From Dipteris shenzhenensis (Eukaryota > Polypodiophyta > Polypodiopsida > Gleicheniales), in assembly GCA_047967505.1 (NCBI GenBank), contig CM106540.1: 64,000 bases of DNA; one strand, given 5' to 3'. Of this stretch, positions 23,712-35,842 are shown piece by piece; the first letter of the stretch is position 1; each line of letters starts with the position of its first letter. The position numbers were made by a program, and so were the translations under genes. Under the pieces are notes generated by a model. That model searched no databases. It was not told the DNA's origin and was given only the letters and a program-made list of their open reading frames with translations.

Positions 23712-25283
23712 TTGAGTTATGCTAAGTGTTGTAGTGCTATGAGATTCTTCCTAAAATGGTACTAAACTATAGTCCTTGAAAAATAGCTATTCTATGGATA
23801 TTTTATTATTGGAGAAGGACAATGTGTTTCTACAAAAGGTATATGTTCTCATACATTTCAATGTGTTTCTACATTTCAATGTGTATATGTCCTTTCATAT
23901 ACATTTCAATGTATATATATAGTTTTGTAAATGCAATTCTTATCGTATGTGTGTATTCAACTCCTCTTGTAGCAATTCCTAGGTTCACAAGGAGCTATTA
24001 TCTTCCCATATATCACATCTTATTCTTTCTCTTTGCATCATGGAAACTAGAAAGATGTAGTCAGTAAATTCTTTCATTCAATTGATCTTAAAAAAGGATT
24101 CGATTGGTCTTTGATTTCATTACTTTGCCACTTTCTTATGAAATCTAATATTTTTCCCTTCATGGAAATATAGTCTCGTTAATGCTTCCATGCTTCATGG
24201 TGTTTGGGGGTACATCCTTTCATATCATGGGTCTTTATACATTAGCACTCCTAGGATTTGTTGGTAGCCTTCCACGTGTCTTCTCCTTCTTGTCTTCTCC
24301 CCTTTTCTATTCAAACAAAGTATAGTTTCCAATATGCATTATTTTCATAGGTGAGGAGAAATGGGGATTTCTAATAAAGTATTCTGATTATTTTAGAATG
24401 AAATCTATATTTAAATTTGGACCAATTTGATGTGAACTTCTTGATACATGTGTGTGCTTAAGGCAACGCAAGTTGCTACTTACTATGATTTTAACATACT
24501 TTATAGTATGGAACCATCCCGTCAAATCAATCAAAGATTTTTATCCTCAACCAAAAATGATGTCGATGTAACACAAAATCGTTCTACCCTTTATAGTTTA
24601 ATATGGTGATGTACAAAGAGTAGGTGCCTTCATGTACATTGGGATGCCACCTGGAAAGGAATGGCTACTTCATTTGATCATGAATTCAAAACTAATACAA
24701 GAATTTTTGTAATCTAAATATAGAATATTATTTTTAACATTAGTTTGGTAACAAGACATTGAAGTCTCGTAAGACATAAAAATGTCTTGCTGAGTGGACA
24801 TGTTTGAGGAATTTTCACAAGCTACATGCAATGATTTTTCATATCCTATATTCATAATGTCCTTTCTTATGATAAAAATTTTATTTAAAAATCATTTTAT
24901 GTTATAATTACGTGTCGTAGGATTAAAATTTATAGAATTTTCTCCACCCTAAATTCCTATTGGTCTAAAAAATACCCAAAAATAGCAGCTTTAGGTTTTG
25001 TGAAAAGTGGGTCTTACAAGGTCCTAATGAATACTTATTTGGATCTACTACTATATGATCAAAATCATCTTCTTTGAATTAAAAAGTTGAAAATCTAGGG
25101 GTGTATCTAGGATTTGATTGCTATTTTCTGTTATTTTTGTTCTCAAATAGGCTAAAAATGACTCGTAATCAATGTTTTTTCCTGAAAAAAGGCCATATTC
25201 GATAATTAGAGAAAGTCTCAATTCCTAGAATGACATTTCTGGAAGAAATTGTAGCCTTTCCCCATGAAAAAATAGGACTAATA
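23712..25283. other. AT-rich DNA downstream of the CCD gene
   Basis: No gene is seen. It holds the CCD 3' UTR and is matched almost base for base by 57625-59182. Confidence 0.6.
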
Positions 25284-26447
25284 CATGAAATAGGCTACAT
25301 TGCCATTCATGAAGTATGAATTATGAACTACATTGTCAAATAATAACTAGAATATCAATGCCTAAACTACATTATCATCAACATAATAATAGAATTCCAA
25401 ACCAATTAGAGTGAGAGTCATCTCATGAGCCATAGTTGTGTTAAGAAACACCTTCATAATAACTCTCCAGAATTTCCATTGATATTGAGACTCGCTTTGT
25501 TGTGAGCATTGTCATTTGAAAATCTCTAAAGCTATACAAGATGTCCCATAATTGCCACCATGTTTGACCCTTCATGGTGCTCAACTGGTCCTCATGAGTC
25601 GTAACACCATTTTAAAAACTCAAGAGTATAATTGACAACCATGAATATTGCAATGACAATCTACCAACTCTTAAACTTGAACAAGCAAGGATAAGAATGA
25701 GATTTGTTTTTTTGAGAAGGATGAATGCAAGATAATGTTAGCTTTAGACTAACTCAAATTATTGTAAAAGGATATCTTTACATGTCATGTTGATTACTCA
25801 TTGCAAAGAAAAAAAATATATTTTTGGTTGAAAACATAATAGTTTGTTGATGCACAATTCAAAACCTTGAAACAAAAAATGATTCCAAGGAAACTCTCAA
25901 TTTCTAGCCCTGCCAAGGAGAGGTTGGGGAGAATGGCACCAATGCCACTCCTTCAAAATCCATTAGGAAGTAGTCTAGAATTAGTTGTGAACATGTTCAC
26001 ATATTATTAACAGACAACAATTACACACCAAGTTACATAGTTGGGCAAGAAAGTAGTAATTCCCACTAGTAATGAATGGATAAAGAAATACAATGTCTTA
26101 AATCAAAACTCATTGTCTACAAACAACTCCTCTCCTACATGTATATCATCTATGGACTCAATACAAACTAACCATACTCTCCAATATCTATGTTAATGAT
26201 GGTGTCAGACCAAGGTGGAACATCAAGGGAAAATACATAACAAACGTTTGGCTTTGCATTGGTATTTCTGTTGTTGATAAACCTTGCCACATTGCCATAT
26301 TGAACATCACCAACAATATGCACCATATCCTTCCTAGAGACAGTAGTGTCATCTTTCATGGAGTACTTCTTTAGCCTTGGATGAACTCTACATAATTATT
26401 TCCAGTCTCTGTAGGAGTACCAGTGTCACCTCCATAATAGAGAATAC
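25284..26447. other. Region present only in copy 1 of the duplicated block; possible short coding relic on the minus strand
   Basis: This interval (together with the next ~93 bases) is absent from the second copy. It is AT-rich. A minus-strand frame at 26359-26168 (63 codons) contains GNVARFIN followed by AKPNVCYVF, which faintly recalls the SET-domain motif of plant histone methyltransferases. The usual HSC is missing and no neighbouring exon was found, so it is at best a fragment. Confidence 0.3.
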
Positions 26448-26630
26448 TGAGAGATCTCAACAACGGAAGTGGAATGGAAGAAGGTGAGAGAGAGAGGGAG
26501 AGTCAGAAAAGAGAGTCACACAAGTTTTGATGGGTGTAGAACACCCTTACCTTCTATGTCATCCATATATATGTGTGTTTGAGTATTGTACATAACTGGG
26601 GTTAAGGTACAGTGGCCTTTAACCCCCACA
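26448..26630 (-). repeat. 3' LTR of alpha relic copy 2
   Basis: On the minus strand it begins TGTGGGGGTTAAAGG after the purine tract AAGTGGGAG and ends CTCTCA. It aligns with 3856-4028. A CT-rich run sits near its end in both copies. Confidence 0.75.
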
Positions 26631-26684
26631 AACTCCCACTTAAAGGATAATGTGCCTTTAATGGAGAACAACCAATGAGCATAC

Positions 26685-28654
26685 TATTCAATACCCATCA
26701 AAACATGACAATACTCAAACCACTGACTAGGTAGACTCTTTGTCATATCTGCAGGGTTATCATCTGTGTGAACCTTGACAAGCTCTATGCGCTTGTCCTC
26801 AAGTACCTCCTTGATAAAATGGTACCTAACCTCAATGTGTTTGGTCTTTGCATGAAAGATCAGATTCCATGCTAGCTAAATAACACTCATGGAATCACTA
26901 TGCAATGTTGGTACAACTATATGAATCCCCAAAGCTCTCACTAGGCCATATAGCCTCCTTACAACCCTCTATAGCTACAACATACTCGGCCTTTGTGTCG
27001 TAGACAAAGCAACGCACTGCTATGTGTATCCATGACACTACACCACCTGCAAAGGTGAACACATAACTAGAATTGGATCTCCTGCTATCCACATGCCCTG
27101 CATAGTCTGAATCTGTGTACCCAAATACATGCATCTCTCCTCTGCCAAAGCATATACACACCTCGTTGGTACCCTTCATGTATCTCATGATGCACTTAAC
27201 TACCTCCCAATGCCTCTTTCTTGGATTAGCCATATGCCAGTGGCTAACAACTCCCACTGCAAATGCAATGTCCAGGCTAGGAGCTATCATAGCATACATA
27301 AGACTCCAAACTGCTGATGCATAAGGAACCTTGGTCATCATGGCCCTCTCTTCATCTAATTTGGGACTATTTGCCTAACTCAATTTCACATATGGAGGCA
27401 ATGGTGTACTTACTGCCTTCCCTCCCTCCATATTGAAATGCTGCAACACTTTTGTAACATACTCCTTCTGTGAAATCCAAAGGAGTTTCCTACTCCGGTC
27501 ACGTGTGATGCGCATACCAAGAATATGACTTGCAAGTCCCAAATCCTTCATGTAAAAGGCCTCATGCGACTTGGCCTTCAATGCATGAAGCCCATAAGTA
27601 TTCTTGTTGGCCAATAGCATATCATTCACATAAAGTGTCAGTAGTATGATGCTATTATCCTTACCCCTTTTAGTGTAGAGGCAGTGATCAATATTACTTC
27701 TTCTGAAACCATGGGACCGAATGAAAGTATCAAACTTGTGATACCATTCTCTAGGTTCTTCCTTAAGGCCATAGAGACTCTTTTTCAGCTTGCAAAGAAA
27801 ATGCTCTTTGCCCTTTTCTTCAAAGCCTTCTGGCTGTACCATGTAAATTTCCTCATGCAAATCCCCGTGTAAGAAAGCTATCTTGACATCCATTTCCATA
27901 AGCTCCATATCCTCTATTGCCACAAGTCCAAGTACACATCTAAGTGTGGTCATATTCACAATTGGAGAGAATATGTCATCAAAGTCCACACCCTTCTCTT
28001 GCTTGAACCCTTTAGCAACCAAACGGGCCTTGTGCTTAGGCACATCATCACCTGTGACCGTCATATTGTAGACCCATTTACATGGCAATGCATTCTTTCC
28101 ATGTGGCAAAGAAACAAAGTCCCAAGTATTAATCTTTATGAGTGAACTCATCTCTAATTGCATAGCATACTCCCACTTGCATTGATCCTCGTGCATCATA
28201 GCCTCTTTGTAGCAAAAAGGCTCCCCGCAATCAATGAGCATCACATAGTCTACCCCTAGAATGAATCTCTCAGGCGGTCTAGACACTCTAGATGTTCTTC
28301 TCAAGGGCATTTTAGCGTGCTATCTCGCCTACATATTAGCCACATTTGGCTCATCATTGCCAGTAATAGATGATCCATGATCTGCCCTTGATTGTGTACC
28401 TATGGGAGTACCTAATGACACCATTTCCTGCACATTCGGTGCATGGACAGCTTGTTATCTATCAACATATGCGGGTGGATTCACATCTTGGAAAGTGATT
28501 CTCCTCATTTCCACATCCCTTATGGGTGTCATATGCATCTTCTTCTCATTTAAAACCACACCATGAATTCGTATGATTTTCTTTGCTTCTGGATCCCAAA
28601 GACGACAACCCATCTCTCCACTTTCACCATAACCTAGAAAGATGCATTTCCTAG
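26685..28654 (-). pseudogene. Copia pol pseudogene (RT and RNase H, alpha family)
   Basis: The frame 28310-27375 covers most of the reverse transcriptase: KARLVAKGFKQEKGVDFD, MDVKIAFLHGDLHEEIYMVQ, then LYVNDMLL. The polymerase motif reads YVND instead of YVDD, so the first catalytic Asp is lost. A stop and frame change near 27375 precede the RNase H frame (27341-26898) with GYTDSDYAGH. The tail holds DNPADMTKSLP-type sequence near 26740. Confidence 0.87.
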
Positions 28655-28967
28655 CTAAGTAGAAAAATTCAAAATTGTGATTCAAAGAAATCGAGAAAAT
28701 CGCTTGAATAATTTGAATGGAAGAAAAAATCGATTAAAAAAATGGTGACACGTCATGTTTTTTATATAAATTACCACATCATCACCACACATTCGTACGA
28801 ATAAACTTGTATTAGGACGAATACATTCCTTCGATTTTGCATATAATCTCATTGTTTGCCAATTTCTCTTCTCTCGCGCTTGGTTCCTCAGCTGAGCATA
28901 AGAGATCTAAAAAGGAAAAGAAGGAGTCCTCAAGGTTGTGAAAGCAATCTAGAAGGTCCGAAATAAG
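28655..28967. other. Short AT-rich stretch between copia relic and minisatellite
   Basis: No feature is recognised. Confidence 0.4.
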
Positions 28968-30640
28968 ATAGATTTTTGTTAGGGAGCTTTAAGATCTCAT
29001 TCTGAGTTCCTGAGATCTCTTGTTTGGATTTTGGTTTTGGTCTTTTCTTTTGTGTTTTGGAGTTCTAGGTTCCCTTTATTGAGTACCTTCAATCTATTGT
29101 GATAAGATATTTATGTGTTTGAAATTTGTTTCTGGGAGTTCTAGGTTCTCTTTATTGAGTTCCTTCAATCTCTTGTGATAAAAAAAATTTAGATATTTAT
29201 GTGTTTGAAATTTTTTTGTGGGAGTTCTAGGATCTCCTTGTTGAGTTACTTAATCTATCTCTCGTAAGATAAATTTTTTTGTGAGAGTTTGAGGATCTCC
29301 TTGTTGAGTTCCTTGGATCTCTTGTGAGAAATATGTTTGTTTTTGTGTCTATGAAATTTGTTTGTGGGAGTTTTAAGATCTCCTTGTTGAGTTTCTTAGA
29401 TCTCATGTGAATAGTTTTTTGTATGTGGGAATTCTAAGATCTCTTTGGTGAGTTCCTTGGATCTCTTGTGATAAATGGGCTTGTTTTTGTGTCTATGAAA
29501 TTTGTTTGTGGAAGTTTTAAGATCTCCTTGGGATCTGTTTGGTGAGTTCCTTAGATCTCTTGTGATAAATGGGCTTGTTTTTGTGTCTATGAAATTTATT
29601 TGTGGGAGTTCCAAGATCTCCTTGTTGAGTTTCTTGGATCTCATGTGAATAGATTTTTGTACGTGGGAGTTCTAGGATCTCTTTGGTGAGTTCCTTAGAT
29701 CTCTTATATAAATGGGCTTGTTTTTGTGTCTTTGAAATTTGTTTGTGGGAGTTCTAAGATCTCCTTGTTAAGTTTCTTAGATCTCATGTGAATAGATTTT
29801 TGTACGTGGGAGTTCTAGGATATCTTTGGTGAGTTCCTTAGATCTCTTGTGATAAATGAGCTTGTTTTTATGTCTATGAAATTTGTTTGTGGGAGTTCTA
29901 AGATCTCCTTGTTGAGTTTCTTAGATCTCATGTGAATAGATTTTTGTACATGGGAGTTCTAGGATCTCTTTGGTGAGTTCCTTAGATCTCTTGTGGTAAA
30001 TGGGCTTGTTTTTGTGTCTATAAAATTTGTTCATTCTTGAAGATATGCATGGGATCCAAGAGATGATTGATTTGTAACTGACCCCAATAAGGAAGCTCGT
30101 GAAAGATCGATAGCCTCTTCATACCAGGAGGAGGTTCCTCTCCATTCGCCCTCCAAGCTTGAATCCAATCACTTGCCTTCAAATATGATGGTGGTGGATC
30201 AAGCTGACCTCCACGTGCGAGATGGTCGAGCGGAAGGTATCGAGCATGACCTTCATAAACATTTTTCCTCATATTTTTGGAGTAGAGTGCAAGCGATTTT
30301 AGAGCCGGTCCACAAACAACTCTTGTGATAAATGGGCTTGTTTTTATGTCTATGAAATTTGTTTGTGGGAGTTCTAGGATCTCCTTGTTGAGTTTCTTAG
30401 ATCTCATGTGAATAGATTTTTGTATGTGGGAGTTTCGGATCTCCTTGTTGAGTTCCTCAGATCTCTTGTGAGAAGTGGGCTTGTTTTCATGTCTATGAAA
30501 TTATTAAATTAGTTTGTGGAAGTTCTAAGATCTCCTTGTTGAGTTCCTTAGATCTCTTGTGGGAATTTTTTTAAGTGGGAGTTTTAGGATCTTCTCGTTG
30601 AGTTTCCTAGACCTCATGTGAGAAATATGATTTTATTGTG
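28968..30640. repeat. Higher-order minisatellite of alternating ~60 and ~83 bp units
   Basis: The core GATCTCNTTGNTGAGTTNCT, then TAGATCTCNTGTGA, is repeated about twenty times. Two unit types alternate in the middle of the array. One ends GAATAGATTTTTGTACGTGG and the other carries ATAAATGGGCTTGTTTTTG before TGTCTATGAAATTTG. Together they give a period of about 144 bp. Outer units are more diverged. A CACTA transposase fragment interrupts the array at 30032-30318. Confidence 0.85.
30032..30318 (-). pseudogene. CACTA transposase fragment inside the minisatellite
   Basis: This 287 bp patch is the reverse complement of about 38597-38884 in the CACTA 2 transposase, with only scattered changes. 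The minus-strand peptide includes KNVYEGHARYLPLDHLARGG, then MKRLSIFHELPYWGQ and DPMHIFKN. It has no CACTA ends. It begins and ends abruptly within repeat units, and repeat sequence resumes directly after it. Confidence 0.9.
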
Positions 30641-31048
30641 TTTGTATTCTCACACTTTCTTTGAATGAATATGTAATATTCTTTCAATAGAATGTGAAAG
30701 AATACAAAGAGTTTTAAAGTGTATGAATTGAAAGTTTTAGAAGTTATGAGAAGAGTTGTCTCATTCTTACACTTTCTTTTGAATGAATATTTAATATTCT
30801 TTCAATAGAATGTGAATTATTTTAAAAGAGCGTGATTGAATGACAATTAATATATTGCATGAATAAACATGTTTTTCAAAGGATATGTGTTGTCTTTTAT
30901 AAAATGTGTATTGCAATATGTTTCTCTTGTATACTCAAATTAGTTTTTTTTGCATTTTGTTTTTGGCAACTTCAAAAGCATGGCGTGTGACAAGATTCGG
31001 TCATATGTGATGGAGATATGAAAAGTACATGCCTCACTCTCTTTCTTG
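30641..31048. other. AT-rich segment with a direct repeat before the hAT relic
   Basis: A ~48 bp word containing TAATATTCTTTCAATAGAAT occurs at 30650-30697 and 30767-30816. It may be the subterminal part of the hAT element, but no terminal repeats or 8 bp duplication were found. Confidence 0.35.
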
Positions 31049-33078
31049 TAATGTAAATATTGTGGACACAAATTCACAAGTGGTTCTACTCGCGTCAAGC
31101 AACATTTTCTCGGAATAGGTAGTGACGTTGGAGCTTGCACATGCACTCCATCTAATGTTCTTCCATTATGCAAATCATATTTAGAGAAAGTGAAGAAAGT
31201 GGTTAATACGACCCTAATAAGAATTTGTGCAAATCAACAAGATGTGAGCACTGAGGTTGATGAGACAGTTGAAGGAGAAGCACCAATAAACGCGAGGAGT
31301 GTATCCATACATGAAGGTGATGTAGATATGCTAGCAAGTGGGTCGTAGGTGAGTTTTGAGGTGACTAATGTCTGTCAGGTGAAGAAGAGGAAAAAGGGAG
31401 AACAATCTTCTATGGAGGATCGATTTCTTCGACAACAAGTGCATGAAGAGCACTTAATATGGAGAGAAGCATTTGTTAAAAATGGTATACCATTCAATGT
31501 CATGAGAGATGACACGTTTTGTAATGCCTTGAAATCATGTGCTAGACTAGGATTTATTTTGCCAGATTATAAAAAAATGTGTACCGATCATCTTGATAAA
31601 GTCAAACAAACTATGGCGGATTGCTTTAAAAAAAAGATATTGAGCTTTATTCCTATATATGGGTGCACTCTTGCATTTGATGGATGGACTAGCAAGTAGG
31701 CCAGACCCTTGATAAATGTAATGTGCATTACTCCCAAGGGAGCTATGTTTTTGGAGAGTATTGATATGTCTCTAAAAGAAAAAACTTTGGCATATATTGT
31801 AAAAATATACAAAAGAGCAATCCGCAAAGTTGGTGGCAGTGAGAATGTTACTGTATTAGTAACAAATAATGCATTGAATTACAAGACCGCAAGTGAGATG
31901 GTCATGGCAAAGTATCCCTCTCTGATATGGGTGCCATGTGGTGCTCATACTCTCAACTTATTATTTTAAGATATTGGACAATTGCCATTTGTGCAACTAG
32001 TACTGCAACATGCTAACATCGTAGTGACTTTTATAAAGAGTCGTCAATACTTGCATGCGATATTCAGAGAGCACTCTATGAAGCAACTCAGGCAATTTTG
32101 ACAAATTAGATTTGCCACTTCTTTTCTAGTTCTTGCTAGATTATTGGAAGTGCATCAAGCTTTAGTTGAGACTGTTGCTGATAGACGATGGGCGAATTAG
32201 CTAGAAAAAAAGACGTAGTACACAATACCAGGCTCTAAATATGTACATATTGTACAATCATCTCTATTTTGGAACAATGTTAAAAGAATAAAAGGTGTAG
32301 AACCATTTGTAATAGTATTGAGGATGGTTGATGATGATGCCTTTGTTATGGGTAAAGTGTATTGGAAGATGTCAGAAGCAATACGACAAGTTTAAGAATT
32401 TGTGCGCTTTGCTCCTAGGGAGAAGCAACAAGTGGTATATTTGGCCGATAAGAGATGGAAGCAAATGCACACCTCTTTGCATGGAACTGCATTTGCAATA
32501 CATCCACAATATCAAATGCATGCTCAATCACAGAATCCTGAAGTCATAGGTAACTTTTGAGAGATTTTAAAAGGTTATTTCTTGGAGATAAAGGAAAACT
32601 AGCCTACCAGCAACGAGTGAGATATACAAATCACGAAGGCTCTTATGGAGATCCTTGGAATCTTGATGCTATTAAGATGACTATTGCACCTACTTGGTGG
32701 AAGGAATATGGTGGAGAGACATTGGTGTTATAGCATGTTGCAAGTCGTGTGCTCTCTGTTGCTGCATCATCGGGTGCATGTGAGTGAAATTGGAGTGCAT
32801 ATGATTTTATTCATTCTAAGAGATGCAATCACTTAAAGCCATCAAGAGCTACAAATTTGGTATTTTGCTTTGGAAATCTACGATCGTTGAAAGGATTTAA
32901 TATTGTGGCTAGGGCAACAAGTGAAGCCGTTATAATGAGAATTGCTGGACAACGATTGACTACAGAATTAGTTGCTGTGGGTGAATTCAGTGAAGAGGAA
33001 GACAAGCTTGAGCTACTCAGTGGCAACAGCAAAGTTGAAGAGATAGACGATATTGTACCTGTGTTGAATGCAATATAG
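31049..33078 (+). pseudogene. hAT-family transposase pseudogene (BED finger, DUF659, dimerisation domain)
   Basis: A BED-type zinc finger lies at about 31056-31110 (KYCGHKFTSGSTRVKQHFLG). The DUF659 region lies at about 31400-31700 and ends in LAFDGWTS. The catalytic region has VTNNALNYKTA and VPCGAHTLNLLF (about 31858-31968). The C-terminal hAT dimerisation region lies at about 32690-32880, with PTWWKEYGGETL and IHSKRCNHLKPSRATNLVF. All are in order on one strand with many stops and a few frame changes. Frequent stops replace expected Gln or Arg codons, for example before ARPLINVM and before NWSAYDF. It is inactive. Confidence 0.85.
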
Positions 33079-33526
33079 AGTGATAGAAGAATATGATAGG
33101 TGATAGAAGCGGTGGATGAAGCTCTAATTATATCGGATATAATGTTGTATGCGAGGGGATGGATGGGAGAATATGTCAAGCGATGGGAGAGCGCATATGC
33201 TCATATCCATCTCGTCTCCTTTTGTATTGAAATCTAGAACCTTGTGGGCTACAAGCAATGTTGTGTTGTAATTATTGAGATTGTGGATGATTTTGGTATA
33301 CATAATAGTTAGAGACAACCTTGTGACTTGCAAATACTTTCAAGGCAACATTGAAGGGAACATCAAAAAGTTGGAAATAATAATCGAATATGCGCAATCA
33401 AAGTTCATATTTTCAAGTCTCAAGGGTTGATCTAGCTATTATGTGCACTAATTGACGTCAATATATTTTAATATTTCTGCATTAACTTTACAAGTCCACC
33501 TAATCCATTGAAAACCATGTAAGTCA
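33079..33526. other. Tail of the hAT relic and unassigned DNA
   Basis: No gene is seen. It probably contains the 3' end of the hAT element, whose terminus I could not define. Confidence 0.4.
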
Positions 33527-33763
33527 CTTATACCACACTTAGTCCACTTAAATCACTTATACCACTTAAATCACTTAGATCACTTAAATTGATAGAAAAT
33601 TACTTAAATCAATTATACCACTTAGATCACTTTAATTACTTAAGTCGCTTAAATCACCTAGTCCACTTACATCACTTATACCACTTAAATCACTTAGTCC
33701 ACTTAAATCACTTAGATCACTTCAATCACTTAGTCCACTTAAATCATCTAGTCTACTTAGATC
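33527..33763. repeat. 9 bp satellite (CACTTAAAT/CACTTAGTC), left part
   Basis: About 25 degenerate copies of CACTTAAAT, CACTTAGAT, CACTTAGTC and CACTTATAC in mixed order. The array is split by CACTA 2 and resumes at 41440. Confidence 0.9.
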
Positions 33764-34015
33764 CACTACAAGGCATAGGCCATTTTCCGACGGAAATATC
33801 GACGCTTTTTACATAAAATTTTTTTTTTTTTCTCGGGTGCAAAGGTCGCTATAAAAGTCGCTAAAAGCATCGAAAAAGGAGCGTCCCTATATAGCGACAC
33901 TGGCAAATGTCGCTATATAGCGACGATGCAAACGTCGCTATATAGTGACACTGTTAATCGTCGCTATATAGCGACACTGGTAAACATCGCTATATAGCGA
34001 CGATTAACAGAAGTA
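33764..34015. repeat. Left terminal and subterminal repeats of CACTA 2 (palindromic GTCGCTATATAGCGAC)
   Basis: After the terminal repeat come several copies of the 16 bp perfect palindrome GTCGCTATATAGCGAC or close variants (33885-34005). They are spaced about 30 bp apart by linkers such as GATGCAAAC and ACTGTTAATC. Confidence 0.88.
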
Positions 34016-34275
34016 AAAAAAAAAGGGTTAGTGGGGCTAAACAAGGCTTCCTTTTGGCCCTATTTAGTCCCACTAATCCTTTTTTTTTTTTGTAATTACA
34101 AAAGAAAGTTTTTTATAACAAAATTTCCCTTGCTTGCAGGGTGATACAAAATTGTTCTTGTGAAATGATGAGTAAAAAATGCATATACATATCGGACATA
34201 TACAACAGTGTTTGTAACAAAATTACCCTGTGAAAGGGCGATACAAAATTGCTCAAACGAGCGGATATACAAAAT

Positions 34276-35842
34276 GCTACTACCACTACTCATCTGAATC
34301 CGAATCATCTTCGTCTTGTTGGCCTGTTCCTTGGTCCTCGACACCTGCGTCTTCTCCCTCGTCCTCGGCACCTGCGTCTGATCCTTGCCCCTGTAGATCG
34401 CTCGCCTCCGATGATGGGACGCTTGAGCTTTGACCCTAAGAGTGAACCATATAAATCAAAAATTATATTGGAACTTAAATTAAAAAGTGAGATTACAAGT
34501 AGGAGTAAACTTATACCGTGCGAGCAGCCACCTCAGCCCAATCGACTATCGCTCCCATTGCCTCTTGCTCAATGAGCCACGGCTTTGTTCCTATCCGAAA
34601 TGCGTGCTGTGTCTTTGCATCTATAGGAAGACGACCCATTGCAGCTTGCTGTGGATCCAATTTACGAGAGTTAGAGTTAGCTAAAGTGCATGTAATATGT
34701 AAGTAAAACAAATAGAACAATACATTAAATGGGAAGAAGTAGACTTACCACGGTTGCCTCGAACGCATACCATCCGCCTGCACCAAAGTGCGAAGTACCT
34801 ACGACGTCCAGCCGTCTCTTCGTAGCCCTCCTCTGACCCTCGAACATTTCGGGATGGTCCCTATGTTGCTTCTTGAAGTACTTCCAATCAGCTTTGTCTG
34901 CCTAGCTAGGTTTAACCAACCCCTTTGTAATGGAAGTACGCAAGGTTGATCTACAATGCTTTAGGACCAAACCCATGCGCTCGAGCATATAATTGTCATT
35001 AAACTCCACATTTGGCAGATTAGGGTATCTTTGTTTTAACTCATCGATCACCGCCTGCTTCTTTTGGGCATCTTGATACCACCAATCGGTATTTATGCCA
35101 CTCTTGAAGTGATGACTCATCAACCTCCTCATGGCGGCCATCACTGCTTTGCCCTTTTTATCTTCTATTATCTCTCCGGCAGATGTGATTTGATAGGAGA
35201 GATCCCCTGATGAGTAAGGGGGACTGACGGTAGTAGAGTCTGAAGGAGTGGAAGCTATGCGACCGCTTTCGGAGCGGAGCGAGGAGTAGCAGTGGGAGTA
35301 GGAGAGGGAAAGGGACCTGACTGATACTGTGTCTCCGGACCAAGTGGAGACCTAAAGGAGCGTGAGTGTGCTGACTTGTCTACATCTCTCGAGTCAGCAC
35401 AACATGAGCAACCCGTCCTACTCTTCCTTCCCTTGCAGGAGGCATGCGCAAGTGATGATCCCGCAGTCGAAGGGGCGCGAGGGGATGGCTGGGCAGTACG
35501 TCCACCCGTCGGTGTAGGGGAAGGAATTGCGGAGGTCCTCTGAGAGAGCAGAGAGAAGAATCTCGCTGCCTCCTCATCGCTCATCTGCGCTACAAACTTG
35601 TCGGGACTCCTGACAAAGCCATGCGTGGCTAGCAAAGGAGTTCCCCGAGGGGTAGTCGCAGTGCTACGTGGAAGAGGGGTCGGACCAGGGGTAGTCGTAG
35701 TGCTAGGTCCGAGAGGAGTCGGACCAGGGGTAGTCCTCCGGGTAGTCGCCTGAGAGGAATCAAAGTCCTCTGGAGCATATAGATCATGAGCTCTCCTCTT
35801 GCGAGGCTGTCCGTACTCGTCAGATGAGCGACGTGATCCCAT
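34276..35842 (-). pseudogene. Second CACTA 2 gene (TNP1/TNPA-type position), multi-exon
   Basis: Reading left from ATG 35842: MGSRRSSDEYGQPRKRR is followed by Thr/Pro repeats (GPTPLGPSTTTTPGPTP) and a Ser/Arg-rich part with a Cys cluster. Near 35260 the open frame changes. The continuation SESGRIASTPSDSTT and then MRRLMSHHFKSGINTDWW (about 35105-35060) is in another frame, so there is a frameshift or a missed intron. A TAG lies near 34905. SHFGAGGWYAFEA (about 34790-34755) matches the counterpart in CACTA 1. A further exon at about 34650-34517 precedes an acidic, Ser-rich tail ending at about 34276. DNA binding is presumed from gene order only. Confidence 0.6.

Larger units (their letters stand above)
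20088..28407. repeat. Duplicated block, copy 1 (CCD exons 6-15 plus downstream copia relic)
   Basis: The block aligns with 46692-61054, apart from a 7.3 kb copia insertion and a 1.26 kb deletion in the other copy. Exons, introns and intergenic DNA all match, so this is a DNA-level duplication and not retrocopying. It starts about 30 bases before exon 6 and ends inside the alpha-family relic. Confidence 0.9.
26448..28654 (-). mobile_element. Alpha-family copia relic, copy 2 (3' half)
   Basis: Minus-strand homologue of 2247-4028. It runs from the KCIFLGYGE motif (about 28650) through reverse transcriptase and RNase H to a 183 bp 3' LTR (26630-26448). Homology stops abruptly at 28654, so integrase, protease, gag and the 5' LTR are absent. 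Confidence 0.85.

Noticed and set aside
28968-30640. CRISPR-like regular repeats
   Set aside because: Units are long, degenerate and have no unique spacers; this is a plant minisatellite.
33589-33816. His/Leu repeat ORF
   Set aside because: It is the 9 bp satellite read in frame and runs into the CACTA end; no start context or homology.
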